Assembly: GCA_963781105.1 (NCBI GenBank) | Contig: CAWAED010000005.1 | Span: forward strand, 1 to 64,000 | DNA: 64,000 nt | Reading direction: 5' to 3' | Source of the DNA: Palsa-295 sp963781105 | GTDB taxonomy: Bacteria > Acidobacteriota > Terriglobia > Acidiferrales > UBA7541 | Shown here: one piece after another, positions 34,613-43,028 of the stretch | How positions within the stretch are numbered: position 1 is the stretch's first letter | Layout of the letters: every line of letters starts with the position of its first letter | Position numbers and translations under genes: made by a program | The notes under the pieces: model-generated | Seen by the model: only the letters and a program-made list of their open reading frames with translations | Databases searched by the model: none | Told to the model about the DNA's origin: nothing

Positions 34613-36817
34613 TTAGTTGGCGGGTTTCCAGCTTGTGATTTGTAGCTTCACCCATTGAGCGCTTTTGTCGGCGTGGCATAGCAGGCAGGCGTTGGGGCTC
34701 TCGGACTGCCCAAACCTTTCCGTCATATCCGCATTCGGAATATCGTCAATCCGGTGCGTACGCGCGCGGAACAAAAGCGCGTCCATGATGCGCGGCATAT
34801 GGCAGGAGACGCATTGGCTGCCGTCCGATTCTGGAGAATGATGCGTATGCGCGGCGATCTTCGATTTGTCCTGGAACGACGTGTGGCAACCGGTGCACAT
34901 CTTGTTGGGATCGTCGCGAAACTTCAGCGCTGTTGGGTTCGACGTCTCGTCGTGAATATGCGGATTGTGGCAAGATCCACAACTCACCTGCCCTTGTTGA
35001 AAGCACTTCGAGCGCTCCAATGCCTCCACGATAAACGTGGTCTGCCGGAAACGGCCGTCCTTGTAGAACCCTTTCCGTGAAAATTCACTGAACGGAATCA
35101 TCGGGTTGCGCATGAAGAAACTTCCCGTGGTTGCGTAGTTCAATTCCCCATGGGTTCCGGGCGTGCGAATCGCCGACTGCATGTGGCACTGCGAACAGAT
35201 CGTCACAAACTCGCGGTTGCCGATCTGCGCGAACTCCACCGGCGGATCAAGCGGCGTCTTGCCGGACTCGTCACCGCTATTCATCGCGGCCACGTGCCGG
35301 GCAGACGGCCCATGACACATTTCGCAATCAATTCCCGGCTCGCGAAATTCCAGATTCTCGGTGCCGAAGCCGCCGCCTTTCACGTTTCGCAATTGGCTGG
35401 TGTGGCACACCGCGCAAACGGCCTGATAGCTGGTCGCGGGCTCGAACTTTTGCCAGGACCGCAAATCCGCGCGCTCACTTCCCGCGGAGTCAATCACTTT
35501 CCAGAAGTTCAGCCACCGCTTTTCGCGCGCGTTGTATTGAATAGGGAAGACGTGAATTTCGCCGTTCGGCAACTTTGTGGCATAGGCTTGTTGCCACTTC
35601 GACCCGATCGTATAGTCCACCGGGTAGCTATGCCACTGGCCGTCGGCTTCATGGATGTCAAAGTAGTGTTTACCGTCCTTGATTATCATCCGCGCAAACA
35701 GTGTTCGTTGTGCGCCGCGAACGATTCTTAGCTTCCCATCACGATACTCCGCATCATCCCCCGCATAAAATTGATTGTTCTGCGTGAAATCGCCGATCAC
35801 GTTCTCCGGCGCGTAAGGGCGCAGCATCTTGGACATGCCCGAGTGAGACCAGTTCAGATAGATTCCCCCATGGCACGTGCGGCACGATTCTGAACCCGCA
35901 TAGGCCGGCATCGCCTGCGCCGCGGTGGATGTTTCAGACGACGCCGGCTGTGGCTCCATCGTTTTCGCGCTGGCAGCTTGCCGCACGAACGACTCGAAGT
36001 CGCCTCGGGAATTCGCAGCGAGCGTCTTGTAAATCGTCTGCAAATGTTCCAACGCCTTGGGCGCGAGGTCGCCGTTTTGCTGGTATACCTTGGCAAAGGC
36101 GCTTGCGGCCGCCGGAAAATCGCCCGCGGAGAGCCGCACTAAGCCAAGAGTGTACAAAATCTCTTCGTCGCCGGGGTTGAAGCTTCGTGCTTGAGAAAGC
36201 GCCTGCTCGGATTCCCGCAACAACGCGATTCTTTTCTCCCTAGCGGGCTCGCTGACCGCTTCCTGCAGCAGCGCCCGCCCAAGCGCGAAATTGGCTGAAG
36301 CTTGCAAGCGGCGTTTCGTAGCCGGCCATTCGGCCTCGGCGATCGCACCCGGACGGCCGATTCGTTCGAAATAATAGAGTGCGGCTCGTGCGCTCCTGAT
36401 CGCGTCGCCGTTGAGGTGCTGTCTTGCTTGAACATCCGCTGCGGCCGCGAGCAACTGCGGGTTCTCCGGCAGATACGTCAGAGATTTTTTCGCAAATTCC
36501 AATCCTGGGGGGTAGTCGCGCAGATCGAAACTACTGTCGGCCGCAACTTCGTACGCCTGCGCCAGGAACGCGGATTGCGGGAAGCCCTGAAGGAAAGATT
36601 TGGCTGCTTGTAACATTTCCGCAGGGTCCCGGTGCTGGTAAAGGCGAAGAAACGCCGCTTTCTCGGCGGGATCGACAATCTGATCCGCAACGGTGGAAGG
36701 GTTGCGGCTCGTCATGGTGACGACCGTATCAATATCCTGAGCCGCGGCGGGGGCGGGCACAATCAGCAGGATCCCCAGGGAAATCGCCGGTAGGAATCGG
36801 CTGTGCATGACCTGCAT
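34613..36817 (-). CDS. eight-haem cytochrome c with N-terminal TPR domain
   Basis: The protein of about 734 residues has a signal peptide (FLPAISLGILLIVPAPAAAQ) and about 280 residues of TPR-like helices (FAKKSLTYLPENPQLLAAAA, LYTLGLVRLSAGDFPAAASA). Eight CxxCH sites follow (CRTCH, CAVCH, CEMCH, CSQCH, CGSCH, CTGCH, CVSCH, CLLCH). In the neighbour the order TPR/haem is reversed. ATG 36817 is preferred over an upstream TTG (36844). It lies about 70 bases behind the enolase-superfamily dehydratase and is probably co-transcribed from the 38.1 kb promoter. A periplasmic electron relay linked to sugar oxidation is the simplest idea (inference). Confidence 0.9.
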   Translation of the reverse strand: MQVMHSRFLPAISLGILLIVPAPAAAQDIDTVVTMTSRNPSTVADQIVDPAEKAAFLRLYQHRDPAEMLQAAKSFLQGFPQSAFLAQAYEVAADSSFDLRDYPPGLEFAKKSLTYLPENPQLLAAAADVQARQHLNGDAIRSARAALYYFERIGRPGAIAEAEWPATKRRLQASANFALGRALLQEAVSEPAREKRIALLRESEQALSQARSFNPGDEEILYTLGLVRLSAGDFPAAASAFAKVYQQNGDLAPKALEHLQTIYKTLAANSRGDFESFVRQAASAKTMEPQPASSETSTAAQAMPAYAGSESCRTCHGGIYLNWSHSGMSKMLRPYAPENVIGDFTQNNQFYAGDDAEYRDGKLRIVRGAQRTLFARMIIKDGKHYFDIHEADGQWHSYPVDYTIGSKWQQAYATKLPNGEIHVFPIQYNAREKRWLNFWKVIDSAGSERADLRSWQKFEPATSYQAVCAVCHTSQLRNVKGGGFGTENLEFREPGIDCEMCHGPSARHVAAMNSGDESGKTPLDPPVEFAQIGNREFVTICSQCHMQSAIRTPGTHGELNYATTGSFFMRNPMIPFSEFSRKGFYKDGRFRQTTFIVEALERSKCFQQGQVSCGSCHNPHIHDETSNPTALKFRDDPNKMCTGCHTSFQDKSKIAAHTHHSPESDGSQCVSCHMPRIMDALLFRARTHRIDDIPNADMTERFGQSESPNACLLCHADKSAQWVKLQITSWKPAN

Positions 36818-36889
36818 CCTGGACCGAAGGGCCGAGACTCGCAAGATGATTTCCTCATCCGCTCGAATCGCTACCGCAAGTTCCTCCGT

Positions 36890-37999
36890 TCACAGAGTTT
36901 TGGTGGTGCAGTTCTCGATGAAATTCCAGTCCCAATCAACGCCAATTCCCGCAGACTCCGGCGGGTGCGCGTAGCCTTCGGCGTCCACGTCAATCGGGGT
37001 TTTCATTCCGAAGTCCATGTACGAAAGTGGGTACAGCACTTCGAAGAACTCGCAGTTTGAAATCGCCGCGCAGCAATGCAAATTCACGATTTCCAGCGGA
37101 TGATAAATCGTCGTGTGCAATTCGCAGTGCACTCCGAACGATTCCGCCAAGTGCGCCGTCTTCATCACCGGGGTTATGCCGCCCTTCCACGAAACGTCCG
37201 TCCGCACGATGTCCACCACGCGCCCGGCGATACATTCCGCCGTCGAGTAGTGCGAGCCGGCCAGCACCTCGGTTCCGCAGATGGGAATGTCGAGCTTCTC
37301 GGTCAACTTGCGCAGGCCGCTGAAATCCACATCGAATAACGGCTCCTCAAGCCAGTAGTAATTCAACTTCTCCAGCTCGCGGCCCACTCGCAAAGCTTCC
37401 TCATAGGAATACGCAGCCACGGGATCGGCCATCAACTTGAAATCCGGACCCACAGCCTCGCGACAAGCGTGGTACGCCTCCAGATCGAAAGCCAGCTTGC
37501 CCGGCGGATGAAGTTTGTAGGCGTGCCAACCGCGCTTTTTTACCTCGATCGCCTGCTTGGCGTATTCCTCGGGACTGGAGAGCACAAACGAACTGGCGTA
37601 AATCGGAACTTTGTCGCGAAACGCCCCCAGCATCTTGTAAAGCGGCAAACCCGCCTTCTGCGCGGCGATATCGTAGAGACAAATGTCAAAAGGACCGTAC
37701 GAATAAATCGGCACGTGATTCCACCAGCGGTCGTAAGTGCGAAAGTCTTGCCAGTGTTTTTCGCGTAGTAAGGGATCCTTGCCGAGAAAAAATGGTTTCA
37801 GCGCCGAAGCCGCGACCGCCCCGGCCATTTCCGCGCCGCGGCCCGCAAAGCCGAAGGAATGTCCCGCCATCCCTTCGTCCGTCTTCATAGTAATGACCAG
37901 AAAATCGAAAGTGGACTTGCCGCCAGAGCGCATCTCCGAATCCGACATGGCCGCGCGGGCGTTCTGGCAAACGCGAATCTCGATGGAAGTTATTCGCAC
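36890..37999 (-). CDS. enolase-superfamily sugar-acid dehydratase (mandelate racemase group)
   Basis: The 369-residue enzyme has the capping domain start MRITSIEIRVCQNARAAMSD. The barrel follows, with a Lys in GWHAYKLHPPGKLAFDLEAY, the three metal ligands in LMADPVAAYSYEEAL (Asp), YWLEEPLFD (Glu) and PICGTEVLAGS (Glu), and the base His in HCELHTTIYHPLEIVN. The group includes L-fuconate, L-rhamnonate and galactonate dehydratases. The neighbourhood (mutarotase, fuconolactonase type, FucP, RhaT) favours a 6-deoxy-aldonate, but the exact sugar acid is not readable. Divergent from rhaT across a 222-base gap with a palindrome. Confidence 0.88.
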   Translation of the reverse strand: MRITSIEIRVCQNARAAMSDSEMRSGGKSTFDFLVITMKTDEGMAGHSFGFAGRGAEMAGAVAASALKPFFLGKDPLLREKHWQDFRTYDRWWNHVPIYSYGPFDICLYDIAAQKAGLPLYKMLGAFRDKVPIYASSFVLSSPEEYAKQAIEVKKRGWHAYKLHPPGKLAFDLEAYHACREAVGPDFKLMADPVAAYSYEEALRVGRELEKLNYYWLEEPLFDVDFSGLRKLTEKLDIPICGTEVLAGSHYSTAECIAGRVVDIVRTDVSWKGGITPVMKTAHLAESFGVHCELHTTIYHPLEIVNLHCCAAISNCEFFEVLYPLSYMDFGMKTPIDVDAEGYAHPPESAGIGVDWDWNFIENCTTKTL

Positions 38000-38104
38000 G
38001 AGTCCTCCGGGTTCTCACTGACGGGCATTGGATTTCCTGGCGAACTATCGCGCAACGCCACGCAAATCTAGCGAAACGCGGCGTGCTCGTCAATGAACTC
38101 CGAA

Positions 38105-38119
38105 TTTCAAAATTTGAAA
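38105..38119. promoter_or_regulatory. IclR-type operator, TTTCAA-N3-TTGAAA, between dehydratase and rhaT
   Basis: TTTCAAAATTTGAAA is a perfect palindrome midway between two divergent genes (about 105 bases from each start). It has the same half-sites and three-base centre as the site at 31846-31862, which implies one regulator for both places. Confidence 0.6.
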
Positions 38120-38221
38120 CGGTGGTAAACGCTTCGGTTTTTACCTTGACGTTCACTTCGGCATGGCTCATTTTGTGCGCGCTTCCGCATTCGCAAGGTT
38201 CACGGCGCGCGAGGAGGTCTG

Positions 38222-39238
38222 ATGTCTGAACAGCTCGTGGTGGGGCTTGGCCTGGTCATCTTGGCCGGCCTCTTGAATGGCAGTTTTGCCGCGCCCATGA
38301 ATCGGATGCCGGCCTGGCGTTGGGAAAACAGCTGGCTGATTTTTGCCGCCACGGGCCTGGTGATTTTCCCGTGGCTCATTACTTTCTTGACCGTGCCGCA
38401 CGTCGACCAGATCTATTCGCGATCCTCCTCGCCGACCTTGGAGAAGGTGGTGCTTTTCGGAATTGCCTGGGGCGTAGGCTCCACGCTCTTTGGAATTGGC
38501 ATCAGCCGTGTCGGCATGGCGCTCGGATTTGCAATCATTCTGGGGATCACGGCGTCTTTTGGCTCGTTGTTTCCTCTCGCGGTGCTGCATCCCGAGGAGC
38601 TGCACACCCGGCGCGGCGCCGCCCTAATCGCGGGTACGGCGACGATGATAGTGGGACTGGTGTTCCTCGCGTTCGCAGGCAAGCGTCGCGAACGCGACAG
38701 CGGGGCCGGCGGCACGGCACGCTCGGGATTTGCGCTCGGTTTGCTCATCTGCATTTTTTCGGGAATTTTTTCTTCGATGCTGAACTTCAGCTTCGTTTTT
38801 GGCGACGAAATTCGCGTCCGTGCTCTCGCCGCCGGAGCGAGCAGTTCGATGGCCGCGAATCCGATCTGGTCTCTGACGGTTACTGGCGGTTTTCTTTCGA
38901 ACCTTCTCTACTGCGTGTACCTTCTCAATAAAAATAAAAGTTGGGGCGTGTATCGTGAGGGAAATCCCTCGAGCTATTGGCTTTTCGGTTGCCTCACCGG
39001 CCTTCTTTGGTATGGCGGCGTGGTGGCCTACGGCATGGGCGCCGCTTCGTTGGGCAAGCTTGGTGCAATCGTGGGATGGCCGGTGTTCATGACACTGGAC
39101 ATCATCGCCGGAATTTTCTGGGGCGCGGTTACCGGCGAATGGAAACAGGCGAGCCGTCAGGCCGTGGCGTATTGTTGGGCCGGGGTCGGCGTGCTGATAC
39201 TCGCGATTGTCCTGATTTCAATTGGCAACGCGTCCTGA
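38222..39238 (+). CDS. rhaT: L-rhamnose:proton symporter family transporter
   Basis: The 338-residue inner-membrane protein has ten likely helices. It matches the RhaT family: VVGLGLVILAGLLNGSFAAP, NRMPAWRWENSWLIFAATGL, VLFGIAWGVGSTLFGIGISR, GITASFGSLFPLAVLHPEEL and the C-terminal WPVFMTLDIIAGIFWGAVTG. RhaT imports L-rhamnose or L-lyxose with protons. The GSFAAPMNRMPAWRWEN signature is strong. Starts at ATG with GAGGAGG upstream (38210-38216). Divergent partner is the sugar-acid dehydratase. Confidence 0.92.
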   Translation: MSEQLVVGLGLVILAGLLNGSFAAPMNRMPAWRWENSWLIFAATGLVIFPWLITFLTVPHVDQIYSRSSSPTLEKVVLFGIAWGVGSTLFGIGISRVGMALGFAIILGITASFGSLFPLAVLHPEELHTRRGAALIAGTATMIVGLVFLAFAGKRRERDSGAGGTARSGFALGLLICIFSGIFSSMLNFSFVFGDEIRVRALAAGASSSMAANPIWSLTVTGGFLSNLLYCVYLLNKNKSWGVYREGNPSSYWLFGCLTGLLWYGGVVAYGMGAASLGKLGAIVGWPVFMTLDIIAGIFWGAVTGEWKQASRQAVAYCWAGVGVLILAIVLISIGNAS

Positions 39239-39243
39239 GCGAA

Positions 39244-41037
39244 TCAGTTCGATCGGCCACTCTCGTTCCGGATGGTCACCCCGCTCAATCCGTGAGTTTG
39301 CTTCGCGTCCACCCCGCTGCCCTCGCGCACGACATAGTATTGATTGGCGGTCAAATCGTTCAACGTTTCCACCAAGCCGCTCGGCCAGCGAATTACAATT
39401 TTGTCTGCCTTTGTGGCCTCGCCCAGGCCGAAATGCAATCGCAGGTCGCTCTGGGAAATATAGCCGTCGCCGCTGCGAACTTCCTGTTCACGCTTGTCCG
39501 TGCCTCGCTCCAGCGTAACCGCTGCTCCCAATGCGGCACGGTTCGACTTGACGCCGACGAGTTGCAGGCTGATGAAATTGCCGACGGGCGCGGTATTGTA
39601 GTACAGCGAGGGCGTCTCGTTCATGTTGTTCACCGCCGCCTCCTCGCGTCCGTTATTGAAAAGATCGCCGAGGGCCATACCCCGTCCGGAGTGTTTCTCG
39701 CTGAGCACAGCGCCGGCCTCCGCGGTAATATTCGCGAACCGTCCGTTGCGCAAGTTGTAGTAGGCCACTTTGGGTTCGCGGTAGCTCGTGCCCAGTCCTT
39801 TTCCGTCTACTTCGGGATAGACGTGGCCGTTCGCAATCAGAATTCCCGGCCAGCCAGAGTTGTCAAAATCGAAAAATTGCACGCCCCAGCCCAGCAATTG
39901 TGTGATCTTGGCGAGCCCCGCCATTTGGGTAACGTCATCAAATAAATTGTTGCCGCGATTCAGGTAAAGAGTGGACGTATCGTCGCTGAAATTCGTCTTG
40001 ACGATGTCTTGCATGCCCGAATGAGTGAAGTCGTCTGCCGATACGCCCATGCTCCCCTGCAGTGTGCCATCCTCGTTGTAGGCCACGCCGGCGGCCTTAG
40101 CCATCTCGGTGAAAGTTCCGTTGCGATTGTTGTGGTACAGCAAGCTAGGCGTCGAGTCGCAAGCCACGTAAACGTCTGGCCACCCGTCTTGATCGAAATC
40201 CGCTGTGAGTGATGTAAATCCGTAGCAGCCGGAAGTCGCCGTGATTCCCGATTTCTGGGACACGTCCGTGAAAGTTCCATCGCCGTTGTTGTGGTACAGC
40301 GCGTTGACCGGAATTTTCAGCCCGCGCGGGCCACACATCACATTCAAACCCTTCCAGTGGCACCATTGCCCCTCGCCTGGACGTGGGACTGAATCGTAGG
40401 AGAAGTCCACGTACCGCGCAATAAACAGGTCAGCCTTTCCATCGCGGTCGAAATCAATAAAGCTGCAGCCGGTGTTCCACTCGTCGCGCGCCGTGCGCAG
40501 CCCGGCTTTTTCGGTCACATCCGTGAATGTGCCGTCGCCATTGTTGTGATACAGGACGTTCTGGCCCCAATAGGTAACGAATAGATCGAGATTGCCATCA
40601 TTATCGAAATCGCCGACGCAGCCGCCCTGGCCCCACCCTGCATGCGCGACTCCAGCCTTTTCGGTGACGTCGCTAAACGTTCCGTCATGGTTGTTGTGAT
40701 ACAAATGTCCGGTCGGTTCTTTGCCTTTCGCGAAGCCCTCAACGGTTGACCCATTCGGAAGAAAAATATCCGGCCAACCATCGTTGTCATAGTCAAAAAT
40801 AACGCTGCCGTTCCCGGTTGTTTCAATGATGAATTCTTTGTGCGTGTCGCTCCCGTAAAAATTCTGCATGGCAATGCCTGCGCGCTTAGCAATGTCTTCG
40901 AAATGCACAACGCCGGGTTTTACGTCGGCAGGTGAGGCCGGTTGCGTGGACCGAGCGGATTGTGTAGCACCAAGGTTAGCGAGGCTGCCAGTCGCAATTA
41001 CGGCAGTAAGCAATAAAGGTAAAACCGTTCCTTTCAT
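39244..41037 (-). CDS. CRTAC1-type FG-GAP/VCBS repeat protein with ASPIC/UnbV domain
   Basis: The 597-residue exported protein has a signal peptide (GTVLPLLLTAVIATGSLANL), then repeated FG-GAP/VCBS units with DxDxDGxxD calcium loops (FDYDNDGWPDIFLPNG, GDFDNDGNLDLFVTYW, IDFDRDGKADLFIARY, ADFDQDGWPDVYVACD) and LYHNNGDGTF turns. The C-terminal ASPIC/UnbV domain includes GDGYISQSDLRLHFGLGEA and IVIRWPSGLVETL. ATG 41037 starts the leader with AGAGGG upstream; the open frame to 41169 is not coding. It is last in the unit IclR, hydrolase, CRTAC1. A surface or periplasmic carbohydrate-binding or scaffold role is usual speculation for the family. Confidence 0.9.
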   Translation of the reverse strand: MKGTVLPLLLTAVIATGSLANLGATQSARSTQPASPADVKPGVVHFEDIAKRAGIAMQNFYGSDTHKEFIIETTGNGSVIFDYDNDGWPDIFLPNGSTVEGFAKGKEPTGHLYHNNHDGTFSDVTEKAGVAHAGWGQGGCVGDFDNDGNLDLFVTYWGQNVLYHNNGDGTFTDVTEKAGLRTARDEWNTGCSFIDFDRDGKADLFIARYVDFSYDSVPRPGEGQWCHWKGLNVMCGPRGLKIPVNALYHNNGDGTFTDVSQKSGITATSGCYGFTSLTADFDQDGWPDVYVACDSTPSLLYHNNRNGTFTEMAKAAGVAYNEDGTLQGSMGVSADDFTHSGMQDIVKTNFSDDTSTLYLNRGNNLFDDVTQMAGLAKITQLLGWGVQFFDFDNSGWPGILIANGHVYPEVDGKGLGTSYREPKVAYYNLRNGRFANITAEAGAVLSEKHSGRGMALGDLFNNGREEAAVNNMNETPSLYYNTAPVGNFISLQLVGVKSNRAALGAAVTLERGTDKREQEVRSGDGYISQSDLRLHFGLGEATKADKIVIRWPSGLVETLNDLTANQYYVVREGSGVDAKQTHGLSGVTIRNESGRSN

Positions 41038-41113
41038 GCAGCCCTCTTGGAGTCTGGGAGCCGATCTCGCAGCATAACGTTTTGGCGCGAGTGGAAGCAC
41101 CGCATGTGAAAGC

Positions 41114-41971
41114 TCATCCCGGGTACGCCACAACCCTTTGTTGCGACTCGCCGAGGCGTTCGATCCCAAGCGCGACGATATCTCCGGCCTTCAAGTAAGT
41201 CGGCGGATTCATGCCCAGTCCTACTCCCGGTGGCGTTCCGGTGCTGACCACATCTCCCGGAAGCAGCGTCATAAATTGGCTCAAGTAGCTGACAAGATCG
41301 GCAACGTCGAAAACCATCCGCGCCGTGTTGCTCTTTTGTCGCGTCGTCCCATTTACTGTGAGCCACAAGCTCAGGTGACCCGGGTCGGGAATTTCATCGC
41401 GGCTCGCGAGAAACGGTCCCAGCGGCGCAAACGTGTCCGCGCTCTTGCCCTTCACCCATTGGCCGCCACGTTCGAGTTGGAAGCTTCGCTCGGAGTAGTC
41501 GTTGTGTAACACGTAGCCCGCGATGTGATCGAGCGCATCGCGCTTCGCGACGTAGCGAGCTTCCTTTCCGATGACGAACGCGAGCTCCACCTCCCAGTCG
41601 AGTTTCGAGGCGCCCTTGGGTATCATCACCGCATCGTTCGGACCCGATAGCGAACTCGTTGCCTTGAAAAAAACAACGGGCTCCTTCGGAACCTCCTGCC
41701 CCGTCTCTGCCGCGTGGTCCCTGTAATTCAACCCGATGCAAACAATCTTGCTCGGCCGGCAGATGGAAGCTCCCAGGCGCACAGACGGCTCCACGAGGCG
41801 CAGCTTGCCGCGATTTTTCTCGGCCCACTGGCGGAGCCTTTCGAGCCCGCCCGCGTGAAAGAATTCCTCATTGTAGTCGAACCCCGCGTCCGAAACATCC
41901 ACGCGCGTGCCGTCCTCCAAAAGAAGTCCAGGCTTTTCTTTGCCGTGATCACCGAATCGGATGAGTTTCAT
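41114..41971 (-). CDS. fumarylacetoacetase-family hydrolase (2,4-diketo-3-deoxy-L-fuconate hydrolase type)
   Basis: The 285-residue enzyme has an N-terminal small domain (MKLIRFGDHGKEKPGLLLED) and the FAH fold: KIVCIGLNYRDHAAETGQEV, metal ligands in KLDWEVELAFVIGKEARYV, GQWVKGKSADTFAPLGPFLA, and GDVVSTGTPPGVGLGMNPPT. In the non-phosphorylating L-fucose/L-rhamnose route this family cleaves a 2,4-diketo-3-deoxy acid to pyruvate and lactate. The neighbouring SDR, FucP and dehydratase support that reading, but ureidoglycolate lyase-like or other diketo acid hydrolases look similar. Lies 48 bases behind the IclR gene on the same strand. Confidence 0.88.
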   Translation of the reverse strand: MKLIRFGDHGKEKPGLLLEDGTRVDVSDAGFDYNEEFFHAGGLERLRQWAEKNRGKLRLVEPSVRLGASICRPSKIVCIGLNYRDHAAETGQEVPKEPVVFFKATSSLSGPNDAVMIPKGASKLDWEVELAFVIGKEARYVAKRDALDHIAGYVLHNDYSERSFQLERGGQWVKGKSADTFAPLGPFLASRDEIPDPGHLSLWLTVNGTTRQKSNTARMVFDVADLVSYLSQFMTLLPGDVVSTGTPPGVGLGMNPPTYLKAGDIVALGIERLGESQQRVVAYPG

Positions 41972-42019
41972 GAATTTCCGTGCAGCGTGAAGTGGTCGAG
42001 ATTTCCTGACGGTGTGTCT

Positions 42020-42835
42020 CTAGGGCTGATCTTGACTGGCAAACTCCATTTCCATGACGGCCGACGCGTTCAAGCAGGCGGAGATGGCCTTCGCGCTCGT
42101 CATCACCGCCTTCGCAAGAAACGGGATCTTGTCCCGGCCGATCCGCGTAACCGGCCCCGCGACGCTGATCGCCGCGACCACTTTTCCCGGCTCGATTAAC
42201 ACCGGAGCGCTGATGCACCGCGCGCCCAAAGTGGCTTCCTCGTCATCAAGGCCATAACCTCGCTGGCGGATGCTCTCGAGATCGCGTCGCAGCCGCCGCA
42301 GCCGCGTTATTGTGTGCGGCGTGAACCGTTCAAACTTGAGCGAATCAAGGACGTGTTTTTTTTCTTCCGGGGGCAAGTGCGCGGCCAACGCCTTCCCCAT
42401 CGCTGTGCAATAGAGTGGCCGCCACGCCCCCACGGGCGACGCCATCCGAAAAGGATGAGGGCTTTGGATCACGTCCAAATAGAAAACATCCTGTCCGTCA
42501 AGCGTCCCCAGGTTGACTGTTTCGCCCGTCACCTTCCACAAGTCCTGCAGCATCGGACGGCTGATCTTTCTCAGAGACGTTTGAAAGCTGATTCCGGAGC
42601 CTAATCGCACCAGCTTTGGGCCGACCAGATATGAGCCCTTATCGTCTCGAAACAAATAGCCCTCGAATTCCAAATGAGCGAGGAATCGGTACGCTGTACT
42701 CTTGTTAATTCCAGTTCGCAGCGCAACGTCCTTTAGCGCCAAGCCTTCCGGAGCACCGCCCAAAGCCTCAAACACCCTCAATACCTTGGAGACGACTCCC
42801 ACCGGAGCTGATTTCGCCTGGCGCGCTCGAATCAT
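42020..42835 (-). CDS. IclR-family transcriptional regulator
   Basis: The 271-residue protein has a winged HTH at about 15-75 (VLRVFEALGGAPEGLALKDV, GINKSTAYRFLAHLEFEGYL) and an IclR effector domain (TGETVNLGTLDGQDVFYLDV, DDEEATLGARCISAPVLIEP). ATG 42835 has AGGGGGAAAGT before it; the upstream open frame to 42991 is rejected. It is a close paralogue of the 31916-32716 regulator. It is divergent from the SDR/FucP group and heads the hydrolase/CRTAC1 unit, so it likely controls both. Confidence 0.9.
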   Translation of the reverse strand: MIRARQAKSAPVGVVSKVLRVFEALGGAPEGLALKDVALRTGINKSTAYRFLAHLEFEGYLFRDDKGSYLVGPKLVRLGSGISFQTSLRKISRPMLQDLWKVTGETVNLGTLDGQDVFYLDVIQSPHPFRMASPVGAWRPLYCTAMGKALAAHLPPEEKKHVLDSLKFERFTPHTITRLRRLRRDLESIRQRGYGLDDEEATLGARCISAPVLIEPGKVVAAISVAGPVTRIGRDKIPFLAKAVMTSAKAISACLNASAVMEMEFASQDQP

Positions 42836-42917
42836 ACTTTCCCCCTGTCGAATCTCGGGATGCCTGCTCGAAAAGCGGAGCTCTCGGGCCGCTTCCAATG
42901 CCAGCACTATATATCGA

Positions 42918-42931
42918 ACATTTTGAAATGT
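42918..42931. promoter_or_regulatory. inverted repeat in the IclR/SDR divergent promoter
   Basis: ACATTT-TG-AAATGT lies between the divergent IclR (start 42835) and SDR (start 43029) genes in an AT-rich stretch. It includes one TTGAAA half-site like those at 31846 and 38105, but the second half differs, so it is at best a related operator. Confidence 0.35.
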
Positions 42932-43028
42932 GAAAAGTGAATTTTTTATCTTGAATATACCTTCCGCCCTTGCTATATCGCTGGACACCACTTTGCAAGA
43001 TTTCGCGGGAGTTCTCGCTGCTCCGTGG

